From: Mactra quadrangularis
Lineage: Eukaryota > Mollusca > Bivalvia > Venerida > Mactridae
Direction: 5' to 3'
Length of the DNA stretch: 64,000 nt
Assembly: GCA_025267735.1 (NCBI GenBank)
Contig: CM046304.1
Span: 8,246,001-8,310,000, forward strand
Position numbers and translations under genes: made by a program. Below, piece by piece: positions 1 through 9,331 of the stretch; the first letter of the stretch is position 1; each line of letters opens with the position of its first letter. The notes beneath the pieces were generated by a model, which saw only the letters and a list, made by a program, of their open reading frames with translations, made no database searches and was not told the origin of the DNA.

Positions 1-870
1 AGAGGCTGTACGCTATTGCGAAACTCTTAAAAACAATAATTGAACAAGTTTAAAGTTTTTACGTTGAACACGTGTGTTCAGGTCATCATGACATGGGACA
101 AGTTGTAACCTGGATTAGATGTAGGTCAACTCGTTGAGTCATTTCTGTAAACCCAGTGTAAATGAGCAGTTGTTAAATGTACATTTTTCCGGATTGAATA
201 GCTTTTGAGGCTGTGTTATTTCATCAAAATGAGAAAGTTTATTACTGAAATTTGGATCACTTGATGATAACTTAAGCAGTCAGTCCGAGTCAGGAAATTT
301 ACATGTCAAGACATTGGATGGAATGACTAGCTATTTCTGTACTGAGTAAGTGAATGTTTATTATTTACTGAGATTATATTAAAACATGGTTTTATGGTTT
401 TTATGTTCCCATGTACATTTTAAAACTATTTGTACTTAGGATAGATTCAAATGCTGATCATATTAATCTGGAAGCATTTTCATTCCGGTCTGATAAAAAC
501 CGTTATAATTATTGACCTTGTTCACTACTCAATGTAGAATGTACATGCAAGGATTTGCATGGAGTATAGAATTCACCTGCACTTCGGATGCTAAATTATA
601 ATGACCAGATACACATATTATCCAATGTACATATCATTGTGTTATACATTTATGAATTATTTACAAAATAGATCTTTTTTTTAAATATTTATTTGACTTG
701 TTGAAAGCCAACTTGAGTGATTTTGAAATGTATACTGTGACATTCTTCTAAGTTGACCAGCCCAAATACTTATTACTTACTTTATTGTTGACCAATTTAA
801 AATGTGTCGAACTCACAGTATTGAATGATTTATTTATCCTCATTTATTTGTTGTTGTTTTTTATTTTCAG
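1..870 (+). other. AT-rich flank, possible intron of an upstream gene
   Basis: Mostly non-coding and AT-rich. A weak exon candidate ends at 345, just before a good donor (GTAAGTG at 346). Its open frame back to about 240 reads ...HVKTLDGMTSYFCT. If it splices to the acceptor at 870, the downstream exon would be read in a different frame, ending at 896-898. I cannot decide between the two readings. No other feature is recognised. Confidence 0.25.
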
Positions 871-923
871 ACAAGGAAGTGAAACTAGATGCCTCTGAAA
901 CCAAAGGATTTAGATCTATATAA
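871..923 (+). CDS. Terminal coding exon of an unidentified gene
   Basis: A pyrimidine-rich acceptor (ttgttttttattttcag) ends at 870. One frame then reads KEVKLDASETKGFRSI followed by TAA at 921-923. A canonical AATAAA polyadenylation signal lies about 270 bp downstream, so acceptor, short lysine/glutamate-rich tail, stop and polyA signal form a coherent 3' end. The gene body lies to the left, mostly outside the window, and the product is not recognisable from 16 residues. An alternative frame (QGSETRCL, stop at 896-898) would apply if the weak candidate exon ending at 345 is the true partner. The exon call itself is an inference from splice and polyA signals. Confidence 0.5.
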
Positions 924-1194
924 ATGAATACCAGTCCATTAGGGCATGCACCTCAGATGGGAAATGATATAAAAATCATTTGAAAAAGAAGACTTATTCG
1001 CTAGAAATATAAATAAACTTTTAATGGATTAAATGCTGTGTAGGAAGCTTTAGTTAAAACTAAAGATTTGTTTTTAATTCTGCATCCAGCATATCATTAA
1101 CTTCCTGGAACATTACATCTTATGAAATATTGATAAAGAACGATATTAATGCACAAAATGTATTGTACATTATAACTCATTTTCATTTCTTTTC

Positions 1195-1200
1195 AATAAA
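1195..1200 (+). terminator. Polyadenylation signal AATAAA
   Basis: A canonical AATAAA followed by a T/G-rich stretch (gtttatcggttttgtgt). It fits as the 3' processing signal of the gene whose last exon starts at 871, giving a 3' UTR of about 290 bp. Confidence 0.5.
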
Positions 1201-2345
1201 AGTTTATCGGTTTTGTGTATCATTTACTTTCCATTGACATTATCGTTATTGACATGTACGTCATAGGGTGGGAACTCGCTAAAAATAGCTTTTGAGTCAA
1301 GAAAGTAGTTCGGGCATGACGTCATTCATTCAAAAACTGCTGTTTATACGAAAATAAAAGCACATTTTTTTAGGTCACGTGTTCACTTTTGACCAATCAG
1401 ATTGTGTTATTTCATTCAGGTTGTAATTATATAAAATGTAAATCTAAAAATAATATAAACACGGATATTTCAATTACATAATCTTGGCATGTTTTGTACC
1501 TTTAATTTTAGACTCATTATTTTAAGGGGGAAACTCGTTGGTTTCACGGTGCAGTTTCGAAGTATTTTATTCTTATGAAAATAAATTTAAATGTTCATTA
1601 CTTTTCATCACTATATACCACATCTAATTTTATGAAAACTTGTTTTTAAATCGATGATAATGGAAATTTGTGAATATCTTCATTAAGCCCTGTTTTTGAC
1701 AACAAGACTCTTCTTTTGTTAGATTGACACGCCGAGTTAAAAACATTACCTTATTTATAGAAAAAGTTCGTCAGCAAGGCCTTGGAAATACAAACGTTAG
1801 CAAATAAGCTCCTGTCATGAAAACATGCTATCGAACAAACTTAATACAATGAACACTTTTTGGACGGTGTTCTAAGATGGAATCAAAGTAAACAATCAAT
1901 AGTTAAAGCTATTTGCATAAGCTCTTATGCACAAAACAAAGTCAGCGATGTTTAAAAATATTACAATATCTCATGCGGATTACTTGCACGATATCATTTT
2001 TATGGCAGTCCGAGAAACTGAATTTTGTACGCTGGTATCGCACAGTCTATTTACAGAGTATGGCGTTTCTTAAACATAGTCAGTCGGACGGAAGGGGTCG
2101 TTGGCTAGAGCAAATACGCGGGTGTTTATGCAGGTGATTCCCCTCCTGACGAGAAAAATCAAAGTACTGAAAGCACTGAAGTTTAGCGCATTCAATTTTG
2201 GGGTTTAGGCACAATTATTTTCAAGACCAGGAATAAAACCCTAGAGTGATGAAAATATTCTTTGTCATGACTGAGAAAAAAGTTGAATCATCTGGAAGAT
2301 AGGAGTCTGATATATTAATTGCTGTTTCACATGAAGGGAGTTTAC
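1201..2345. other. Intergenic AT-rich DNA, possible promoter area
   Basis: No convincing exon on either strand. Around 1317-1440 there are TGACGTCA, an E-box-like GTCACGTG, an inverted CCAAT (GACCAATCAG) and a TATATAAAA box in one 120-bp stretch. That could be a plus-strand promoter or part of a dispersed repeat; the sequence alone does not decide. Confidence 0.25.
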
Positions 2346-2424
2346 TCCCAGCCATGGCAACTTCTACCTTATCACCTATTGAAATACATTTGCTCATAAA
2401 CCTTCGTGACATTTTCACCGCCAA
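2221..2424 (-). CDS. Possible exon or repeat-encoded peptide, unknown
   Basis: An open minus-strand frame encodes a mixed-composition peptide (MSRRFMSKCISIGDKVEVAM..., ending FYSWS and a stop). Composition is not low-complexity, and the frame stays open upstream to an acceptor-like CAG near 2450. It might belong with the candidate first exon at 5102-5077, in which case the motif-rich tract 3207-4320 would be intronic. No domain is recognised. A partial inverted copy lies 100 bp away, which raises the chance that it is repeat-derived. Confidence 0.25.
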   Translation of the reverse strand: MAVKMSRRFMSKCISIGDKVEVAMAGSKLPSCETAINISDSYLPDDSTFFSVMTKNIFITLGFYSWS

Positions 2425-2557
2425 ATATTGATTATAATCCGCGTTTAAACCTGCAATTGCTTAGATCGTTCAGATAGAAGCTAAATAATGTTTCAGATCC
2501 AAAATATGAGTAAATGTATTTCAAAACATGATAAGGTAGAAGTTGCCATGGCTGGGA
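2346..2557. repeat. Inverted duplication of a coding-like segment
   Basis: A segment of about 55 bp at 2346-2400 (minus strand) recurs on the plus strand at 2505-2557. Both copies can be read as MSKCIS..DKVEVAMAG, with a few substitutions. About 100 bp separates the arms. The minus-strand copy sits in a longer open frame (2221 to about 2450) preceded by a plausible acceptor (ttgcag), so it may be an exon whose fragment was duplicated in inverse orientation. It could equally be a foldback repeat. Confidence 0.5.
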
Positions 2558-2574
2558 ATCAACCTAGTATGTAT

Positions 2575-2690
2575 TCACTACGTACACATTTTCATGTATT
2601 TTTTTACTTCTCTACGTACAGTTTACGATGGGATTCTCTACGTACAACATCGACGGCACTGGTCTTCCTTTCGTACACTCATGAAAATTT
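2575..2690 (+). repeat. Short cluster of CTACGTACA motifs
   Basis: CTACGTACA occurs at about 2579, 2614 and 2639, with a degenerate copy near 2672. It is related in core (ACGTAC) to the motif repeated further right at 3207-4320, so it may be the edge of the same tract. Confidence 0.35.
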
Positions 2691-3206
2691 TAAACATCGT
2701 TTTTGGGAAGAGTTTTGCCTGTAGAGAACAACTAAATCGTCCGAAATGCTTCGGACATGCTATATTTTTTGTTAGCAAACAGTGGTTACCTAGTTCTACC
2801 GCAAAACTGTGATAATAGACTCATTCCCACTTAGAATGTACATTTGATGTCTCCAACGTTTATCATGTTTCCAGGAATTTAACTTACATAATTTATGTAA
2901 ATGAAATGCATATTTACAAGTGATAGTGCTATAGTAAAAGTATAAACGACACATTTGGTGAAGAAATTTTCGATTTTTTCAAAATATTGTCTCTTTATTA
3001 AGCTAGGGTGTAGAAAATCCCTATGTCTCCAATGACAAATTCTTACAGTTAGCTTCAAATTGTTAAAAAATTCAGACAGACTTCCAATTAAATATATCTT
3101 TAATATGTCAATTATTACTAAATCCTCAAGAAAAACACATATTATAATGTAAATTCAAAAATAATTTTTCACACCTCATACAACAAACGTTGTCTCCAAA
3201 CTCCGA

Positions 3207-4320
3207 TAACGTACGGGACATTTATTTAAAGGCTTCATTAATCTCACAGCTTTGCACTCTTTACAAAGATTGTTGTGTAAGTAAAGTCCATAAAGTTATA
3301 TCCTAATGATAAGATATTCATTTTAGCTGACATTTTGTTGGTATCGGTAATTTATGAGCTCATTTATTAAAAAAAGAATCGTAATTTTCACCACGTAACG
3401 AACGGGACAATTAGTAAAATCAAATTATCTAACAAACCTTTTCAAATAGATATATAAATTCTTCATTGAACTGATCTTCAATGATTAAATAAAAAGTTTA
3501 TAAAGTGTTTTTATAATTGATTTAAAGTACATATTTGTGACACACAAAAACCCAGTTAAAACAAAATGAAAAATAACGTACGAGTCCGTAACGTACGGGA
3601 CAAAATGTGACACAATATTTGGTAATCGTCTGAATATTTATGATAAATTGCTTTTGTAAGGTTCCTTAACATGCATTTAATCTTCGCAGACGAAAATATT
3701 ATGGGAACGGCAATTATAATGAAATTGATGATGTTCAAAAGTAACTAACAAGAGTGACGGGAAAATATGTTATAGTACTTATTATTTGCAATAAATGATG
3801 AATAGTTAGCATTGTTCTTAATTGAATACCAGCTAGCTTTGAAATGATAAATTAAAACAATGCTTCGTTTGATCAAATTATAACTTTAGAATCATCTTAG
3901 CACACACTGCAATAATTTGATCAGGTTCATACATTATCTTACTTATTTAATAACGTACGGGACTCTGTAGAATTGTATAAACATGCATTCGCCGGATGAT
4001 TTGATGGTTGTAAATCACATGTTACCCCACTACTAAATAGCTTTTATTAGTTTATGCGTTAGTTTGCTATGTTTCTTTGTTAAACTTGTCACAAAATTGT
4101 TGAATGTTGTTCTCTTGGAAAAATGAAAATGGTTCGCGTAATTATTGTAATTGAGGGATATTATTGTAGTTTTATATGTAAAACACAAGTGCATTTAATT
4201 GTAAAACAAATTACACAACAATGTAAGTTGTATTCTTGCAGTTTAACTTAGTTATCAATAGTTTAGATGACCAAACTGAAGTATATAACGTACGAGCCAG
4301 TTTTGCTAACGTACGGGACA
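3207..4320 (+). repeat. Tract 1: dispersed TAACGTACGGGACA motif
   Basis: The motif or a close variant occurs at 3207, 3395 (one-base variant), 3574 (TAACGTACGAG), 3588, 3951, 4286 (TAACGTACGAG) and 4307, all in plus orientation, with a stray TAACGTACA at 5125. Two loci pair an ACGTACGAG variant with a full copy 14-21 bp downstream. Spacing is irregular (14 to 363 bp) and the DNA between copies is unrelated and stop-rich, so this is not a tandem satellite. The first copy follows 'tgtctccaaa'. Function unknown. Confidence 0.65.
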
Positions 4321-5076
4321 ACAGTTATATTCTTTATTGGTTGCTTTGTGGTGGTTCACATGCACATAACGTTTTGTTATAACACTAAGACAATGGTATT
4401 TAACTATTTTAAACAGTTTCATTCTATATTTAACTTGTTTGTACCGTTCTGGAACAGTTGATATGAATGACATTTTTAAAACAAATAAAACTAATGAAAA
4501 TAGCGAATTCAATATTCATGTTTTTCTGAAAGTATCTGGCTTACTCTTCAGTCTTTATCATTTATTCCGAAACATAATACCTTATAGAATGCAACCGTAT
4601 TGAATTTCTCAACAGTTTGACCATTACTAGTTTTAAGTAAGTGAAATTTACAGCACATGTTCGATTTTCATAAGCACATTTATTAATGCTAGGTGTGACC
4701 TTTCACCAGCCTATATCTAAAAAAGTATACTAGCCCAGCTGAAAAGATTTTTATACTGCGTACAGAACATGTCTACAATGCCTTTAATTGATTTAAAACT
4801 CATATTTGATGACATGAAAAAAATGGAAAAAAATATGCCCATATGTCCACCTTAATTGGGATCGAGTCAATAACGGGATAACAAGTTTAGTCCCGCTTCG
4901 TTTTCAATTTACGATTATTTTTCTTTTGTGAATCCTAACTTCAGCTTAGCAAATCAATGGACCAGCTAGTTTTATACAACCGAGGAAAGAGAATTTCAAG
5001 CGCTTCAGAATATGCCAAAGTCAACATGTAATGTGTGATTTAAATGGAGAAATCAATAAGAAAACTAAGTACTTAC

Positions 5077-5102
5077 ATTTCGTCATTTGACGCGTCCACC
5101 AT
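5077..5102 (-). CDS. Candidate first coding exon, minus strand
   Basis: Reading the minus strand, ATG at 5102-5100 lies in a strong Kozak context (CCAAGATGG) and opens MVDASNDE, then meets a perfect donor (GTAAGT, bases 5076-5071). Length is 26 nt and the exon ends in phase 2. It is about 0.8 kb from and divergent to the first visible channel exon. No second exon could be assigned with confidence; the open frame at 2424-2221 is one candidate. Evidence is limited to Kozak and donor. Confidence 0.3.
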
Positions 5103-5456
5103 CTTGGAATGCTTCTTTCTTTTCTAACGTACACCGTTACCATACAGTGATCATGCAAGATTAAGAAAACGTAAACGAAAATGTTGTTACCTGAATAATA
5201 ACTAAGGGGGCAGACATTATTACGGTTTGTAAAAAGATAGTGGTAAGGGGCAGGTAATCCAGACTACCCATATTATTTGTAAACGTTGGTCCTAACAATC
5301 ATTACGTATAATTATAAAGAAAAACCAGATTCTGTTGTGCGATTTGCGAATAACGCATAAATACATTAGACGATTTTATGTGAAACGCTACATATGTACA
5401 TATTACTAAATATGTTCAACAAATACAAATATTGTTTAATAACCATTAAATATTAT

Positions 5457-5625
5457 ACAGTTATTTCATGTGTGATAGGGAACAGTCAAACTGTTGGCCC
5501 GAGGTGGAGGGAATAGTGTTTTGAACTGTTTCCCGAGGCCGTAGGCCGAGGGAAACAGTTTAAAGCACTATTCCTGACATCGAGGGACAACCGTTTGACT
5601 GTTCCCAAATCACACATAAAATAAC
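5457..5625. repeat. About 170-bp imperfect palindrome (foldback element)
   Basis: The left arm begins acagttatttcatgtgtgat and the right arm ends with its near complement. The centre is a tight hairpin of cccgaggccgtaggccgagg type flanked by AACTGTTT/AAACAGTT. Large palindromes with a CCTCGGCCTACGGCCTCGG-like core are familiar in bivalve repeats (recalled, not searched). Confidence 0.7.
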
Positions 5626-5630
5626 TGTTT

Positions 5631-5876
5631 TATTACCTGATCAATTACTATTTTAACAGTACTTGACATGTTTAAAGCGTCTGGTAAAGTCTAAAATCCC
5701 GTAGCAGTTACTTCCCTTTACATAAGTACAGTAACAGTTCGTGACGTCAATACGTGACGTCATTACGTGACGTCAGAGCACGCGCGGGAAACAGTCAAAA
5801 CTATTGACCGGTCAACAGTTAACTCAGAAAACAGTTAAAAATATCGAAGTACACTTATATAAGCAATCAGGTAATA
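5631..5876. mobile_element. Short element bounded by inverted TTATTACCTGAT
   Basis: TTATTACCTGAT at about 5631 is matched by its reverse complement (ATCAGGTAATAA) at about 5865. The interior repeats elements of the neighbouring palindrome (gggaaacagtcaaaac) and holds the triple CRE. It is probably a MITE, or the distal part of one repeat that includes the palindrome. It ends 45 bp before the first visible channel exon. Confidence 0.45.
5741..5775 (+). promoter_or_regulatory. Three tandem CRE sites (TGACGTCA)
   Basis: GTGACGTCA occurs three times at exactly 13-bp spacing (5741, 5754, 5767). TGACGTCA is the consensus palindrome for CREB/ATF bZIP factors (established). The sites lie about 150 bp before the splice acceptor of the first visible channel exon, inside a repeat element, so a regulatory role for the adjacent gene is possible but unproven. 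Confidence 0.5.
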
Positions 5877-5920
5877 AATCATACTCTGTATGATTTACTT
5901 TTTAAACTTTCTGGTTTCAG

Positions 5921-6333
5921 AATTACGAACAGAAGCGGATATGACGTCACAACGTTTCATCAATACATTACAAGGAAAGTACCCGGATCATTTATATGGA
6001 TACGATATAGAAAATCTTGATCTTTTATACGAAAAGTTGTACGAAGCTAATTGCAGTTGGGGAAATACAAAGTCGAGTGATTATCAAACTAAAGTTGAAT
6101 TTGATAGTTTCCATGGCAACACTGATTCACATTTCAGAAAGCGGAGACAAAACACTGGTAATTCTAAGGGAGACAACTCGATAAATTATTCAACTATAGT
6201 AACAACGGGAAATAACTCTATGAATATTGAACATCCTCCGCATTTACATCAGCATGGACATAGTATCTGGGAACATGTAGCACATGGAATGCATAAAGCT
6301 AGTATAACTATATTAGGAATATTATTTGTTGAG
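5921..6333 (+). CDS. Hv1-like voltage sensor, exon with S1-S2 loop and start of S2
   Basis: The exon lies between acceptor tttctggtttcag (ends 5920) and donor GTAATA (6334), ending in phase 0. From the in-frame ATG at 5941 it gives 131 residues. Residues 118-131 (HKASITILGILFVE) align with S2 of Hv1 proton channels. The histidine at 118 sits where human Hv1 has zinc-binding H140, and the final glutamate, 13 residues on, matches E153. The preceding 117 residues would be extracellular S1-S2 linker. They contain three N-glycosylation sequons (N37, N82, N91), a basic KRR patch and a histidine cluster (HPPHLHQHGH...). Human Hv1 has only a short linker here. No S1 helix is encoded, so either an upstream exon precedes or 5941 is the true start. 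Homology is an inference from motif spacing. Confidence 0.75.
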
Positions 6334-6835
6334 GTAATAAACCCCAAATACACGTTCTAGTCTTATAACATAGACTTGAACCTTCACCCAATCTCATTGA
6401 AAGTAGACTAATATTACCCGTCCGCTAGCAAGCCGATTTCAATTGGTCATAAGCAATGTCAATTCACAGAAGTACTTTAAGTGCTATGAGATTGACAATG
6501 CAGGTGCTGTTTATTAAGAAAGTTAAGAATGTCACCAATACGTTCGAATAAAGAAAATCAAGCCGATATATAAGAGCCGTAAACGAAAATCAAGAGATTT
6601 ACCATATAATGGTAGCGTTTCAGTTCTCTAATTAAAATGAGATTTTACTTTCCATATATTGAATACATATATTTTATATCATTCACTGTTTTCAAATCTA
6701 ACTTTACAAACACAATTTCTGTTCAATGCCGGTTTGTACTTATAATGTGGAAACATAAGCTAAATGTACAATTATGACCGACTAAACTTAGTCACACTGT
6801 ACAAAGGTTCAAACTTCTACTTCGTTTTTTTTCAG

Positions 6836-6889
6836 AATATTATTAAAGTGATATGTATGGGTAGAGGATTCTTCATAAAAAGGTTGGAA
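6836..6889 (+). CDS. Hv1-like voltage sensor, exon with end of S2 and S2-S3 loop
   Basis: A 54-nt exon between acceptor tttttttcag and donor GTAAGT, in phase 0 at both ends. It encodes NIIKVICMGRGFFIKRLE. Joined to the previous exon this gives VENIIKV, so the lysine falls four residues after the S2 glutamate, the position of K157 relative to E153 in human Hv1. GRGFFIKRLE corresponds to the basic S2-S3 loop. The exact phase fit on both sides and continued homology make this small exon secure. Confidence 0.75.
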
Positions 6890-7084
6890 GTAAGTTCTAT
6901 ATATAACTTGTGCGAAGTTTTCCGCCATATTGGAAAGGTCACCATGAGAGCCCGCCCTTACTTTGTACGGGTCTGAAATCAGAACATCAATATTTGATAA
7001 GACGGTGATTTTAAATCGTCATTACTATTGCCGTGATATAATTCCATAGTGTTTCCATGTGCCCACGACCCTGTTTAATACAAG

Positions 7085-7400
7085 AGGCTCATGAAAGCAC
7101 TGACAACTCACCTAAGAATGCTAAGATTCCGAGGGCGTCTGACCCAAGATTTTAAAACTTTCATAACCGACTCTATGATAACTTAGTGACCCATTGGGCA
7201 TACTTTGATCAATCTTTAGACGACCTTAAAGGTGAATCTACTCTGATAAGGAACTTTAGGTCTTATGAACTCGATATGAAAACTTTTCCGTCTATAACTA
7301 ATATAAACTTATGACCCCTGGGGCGGAGCCAATTAACACCGCTGGGGCGGGACCAATTCCCACCGCTGGTTCATTATTCTAGAAAACTATCTTTGCAAAT
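7085..7400. repeat. Dispersed repeat with 'gacccctggggcgg' motif
   Basis: Contains two near-identical phrases (cccctggggcggagccaattaacaccgctgg / ctggggcgggaccaattcccaccgctgg) around 7313-7370, preceded by gaccttaaaggtgaatc-type sequence. This resembles a common bivalve interspersed repeat (recalled). Related 'tgacccctgg' phrases recur at 10840-11000. It lies in the intron between the second and third channel exons. Confidence 0.4.
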
Positions 7401-7957
7401 GACCTAGGATGATATCACGTTTCAAATATGGAAGCTCTATGTGAGACAACCGATAATTCAATTGCCCTTGTGGTTTGTTTCATATGTTATTGATATGAAC
7501 CATGTATGTGGATGAACTAATTGACGTTTTTATTGAAATTTGCTTACATGATACTTTGTTTCTTTTTTATGAGAAAATGTGAATAGATTCTCTGTACACA
7601 GGATTTAGTTCAAGAACTTTTTAAGATCACTGTATATGAAGTAAAATTCGTAGGTTGTAATAATTTGGGGAACAGTTTGTTATGTGTCCAAGTGATGGTA
7701 GCAAGATGTACTAAGAAAGCCGGACTAGTTAGCTTAGTCGGTTGCACGTCAGCCTGACTGTCAAGCCATGAGTCGTGTGTTCAATTTCATGGCCGAATCT
7801 ATGTTTATTTGTATCCTAATATTTTATCAAATAGGTAGAATGTATAACATACTATGTACTGTATACATATTTGCCCAGCAACAGTTCTGATCCATTTCAT
7901 GGGCAGAGACAAACCTTAGAGACATAATTATAGTCATGCAGTCTACGAAATTAGTGG

Positions 7958-8085
7958 GTGTCTGGTTGCCCGGGACAACTACTATTTAGTTCGGGCAACC
8001 AAATATTTCTTTTGGGCAACCAAAAATCTACAAACAAGATATAGTTCTTGCTACTGGTACTAAAATGAGATGTTCGGGCAACCAC
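7958..8085. repeat. Cluster of GGGCAACCA motifs
   Basis: Four copies of (G)GGCAACC(A) or its complement occur in about 130 bp: ggttgcccgggac near 7965, tcgggcaaccaaat near 7992, ttgggcaaccaaaa near 8013 and tcgggcaaccac near 8073. Intronic; function unknown. Confidence 0.5.
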
Positions 8086-8416
8086 TTTCATATCCTTATT
8101 TCGTAGACAGATCATGTTATCAAAATTGTTTGTATATTTATGTTAATTCTTCTAATATACTCTCTGTAATTTTACTCCTTTTATTGACGTTTCGGCATTT
8201 TGCCTTTATCGAACATATATATTTAATGTTACCAGAGAGTAATACATTTTCGATGGGAGTCGGGAACTTACCAATGCAGCACTGTCAATATACCATGCAG
8301 TCCACCGACACAAAAGTAATGCGCCCAACGTGGGACCATTTCGATCATACATTCTATGTGGAAATACATGGGCCATCTTCCAGTTGTGGTTATGTTCATG
8401 TATATCATAATTTCAG

Positions 8417-8555
8417 GTATTTGATTGTTTTGTGGTGATAGTATCATTTATAGTAGATCTTGTGTTATTAAAAGGATTATCAGAATACAATGTACAAGAT
8501 GCTGTATTTGTGTTAACATTTCTGTTACCATGGAGGGTTATACGTGTGGTAAATA
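8417..8555 (+). CDS. Hv1-like voltage sensor, exon with S3 and S4
   Basis: Exon between acceptor cataatttcag and donor GTAAGT; 139 nt, ending in phase 1. It encodes S3 (VFDCFVVIVSFIVDLVLL) and S4 (VLTFLLPWRVIRVVN). The two S3 aspartates are 11 residues apart, as D174 and D185 in human Hv1. S4 keeps the WRVxRxxN signature: tryptophan, second and third gating arginines, and the asparagine (W207, R208, R211, N214). The first gating arginine (R205) is replaced by leucine and the next residue is proline. The S3-S4 loop is three residues longer than human and lacks the second zinc-binding histidine (H193). Human numbering is from established knowledge; alignment is by eye. Confidence 0.8.
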
Positions 8556-9039
8556 GTAAGTTACAATCTCTATACCTTGATTTTATGTGAGTCCCATACC
8601 ATGGGTCACTAGCTGGATGTTGCTTCATCTCATATAATATATTATATAAATAAAACATCGAGGTAACGACATTCGGTACATATATTGTCTGTCAACATGA
8701 TTTTATAATATATAATATATCGTTCACTATTGATACTATTCAATTTCATTCATCAGTCAGTGGTGTATACATTAACCCCGCTGATTTACAAATAACTTAA
8801 TTTCTATCGTCTATGCATAGAACGAAGAATATGATGCATAATCATTAAAAACCAGAGTGTTAGTTAAAGTTTAAGTGCAGTTTAGAGTCTGCTTATATGT
8901 TCAGCCAACTTTACAATTTTGTACGATAACCCCTAATCATTGACCTAAACTTCAGGCAAATAATCCCTCACAGTACCCATTTAAACCTAGGACAGGTGGT
9001 GTTGAACTAATGTAGGTGAATTCATTGCTCAAGGAAATT

Positions 9040-9112
9040 GGCTAGTGGGGTTCGAACCTTGGACGTCTCGATCCTTTAAGTGCGCGTCTTACCAAAGGAG
9101 CACTGCTCCTAC
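9040..9112 (-). repeat. tRNA-derived SINE head, minus strand
   Basis: On the minus strand, TGCTCCTTTGGTAAGACG resembles a pol III A box, and GGTTCGAACC (9048-9060) is a good B box about 45 bp on. The 3' continuation toward 8900 is degraded and no tail or target duplication is seen. It is a SINE relic inside the channel intron, not a functional tRNA. Confidence 0.45.
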
Positions 9113-9215
9113 TATAAAGCAGTATTTTGTATAATAAACTGGAGCTAGGTAACTTAATTTTGATAAAATCACCTGTGATTTAAATTTGTTTTATCAAGTT
9201 TCAACATTTGTCCAG

Positions 9216-9331
9216 GTCTGATCGTAGCAGTGTTAGATCAAGAACATTTTAGATTAAAAATGTTGTATCAAGAAAAGAAAGTTGTTGTTGCTGAATTAAA
9301 GATACTGAAAGATAAAGAAAAACGATGGGAC
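9216..9331 (+). CDS. Hv1-like voltage sensor, exon with S4 end and coiled coil
   Basis: Exon between acceptor atttgtccag and donor GTAAGT; 116 nt. Its first two bases complete the codon left by the S4 exon, and it ends in phase 0. The product SLIVAVLDQEHFRLKMLYQE... ends KDKEKRWD. It follows the Hv1 pattern in which S4 runs into a cytoplasmic coiled coil that dimerises the channel (established for Hv1). Hydrophobic residues at heptad-like spacing (L, M, V, L, I, L) among Glu/Lys support a coiled coil. Confidence 0.75.

Noticed and set aside
5890..5920. MIYFLNFLVSE as the missing S1 helix of the channel
   Set aside because: These codons are the polypyrimidine tract and AG of the splice acceptor; the segment is too short and lacks the conserved Asp.
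6764..6976. 70-codon frame starting at 6764 as a separate gene
   Set aside because: It merely surrounds the 54-nt channel exon; splice sites and phase define the exon at 6836-6889.
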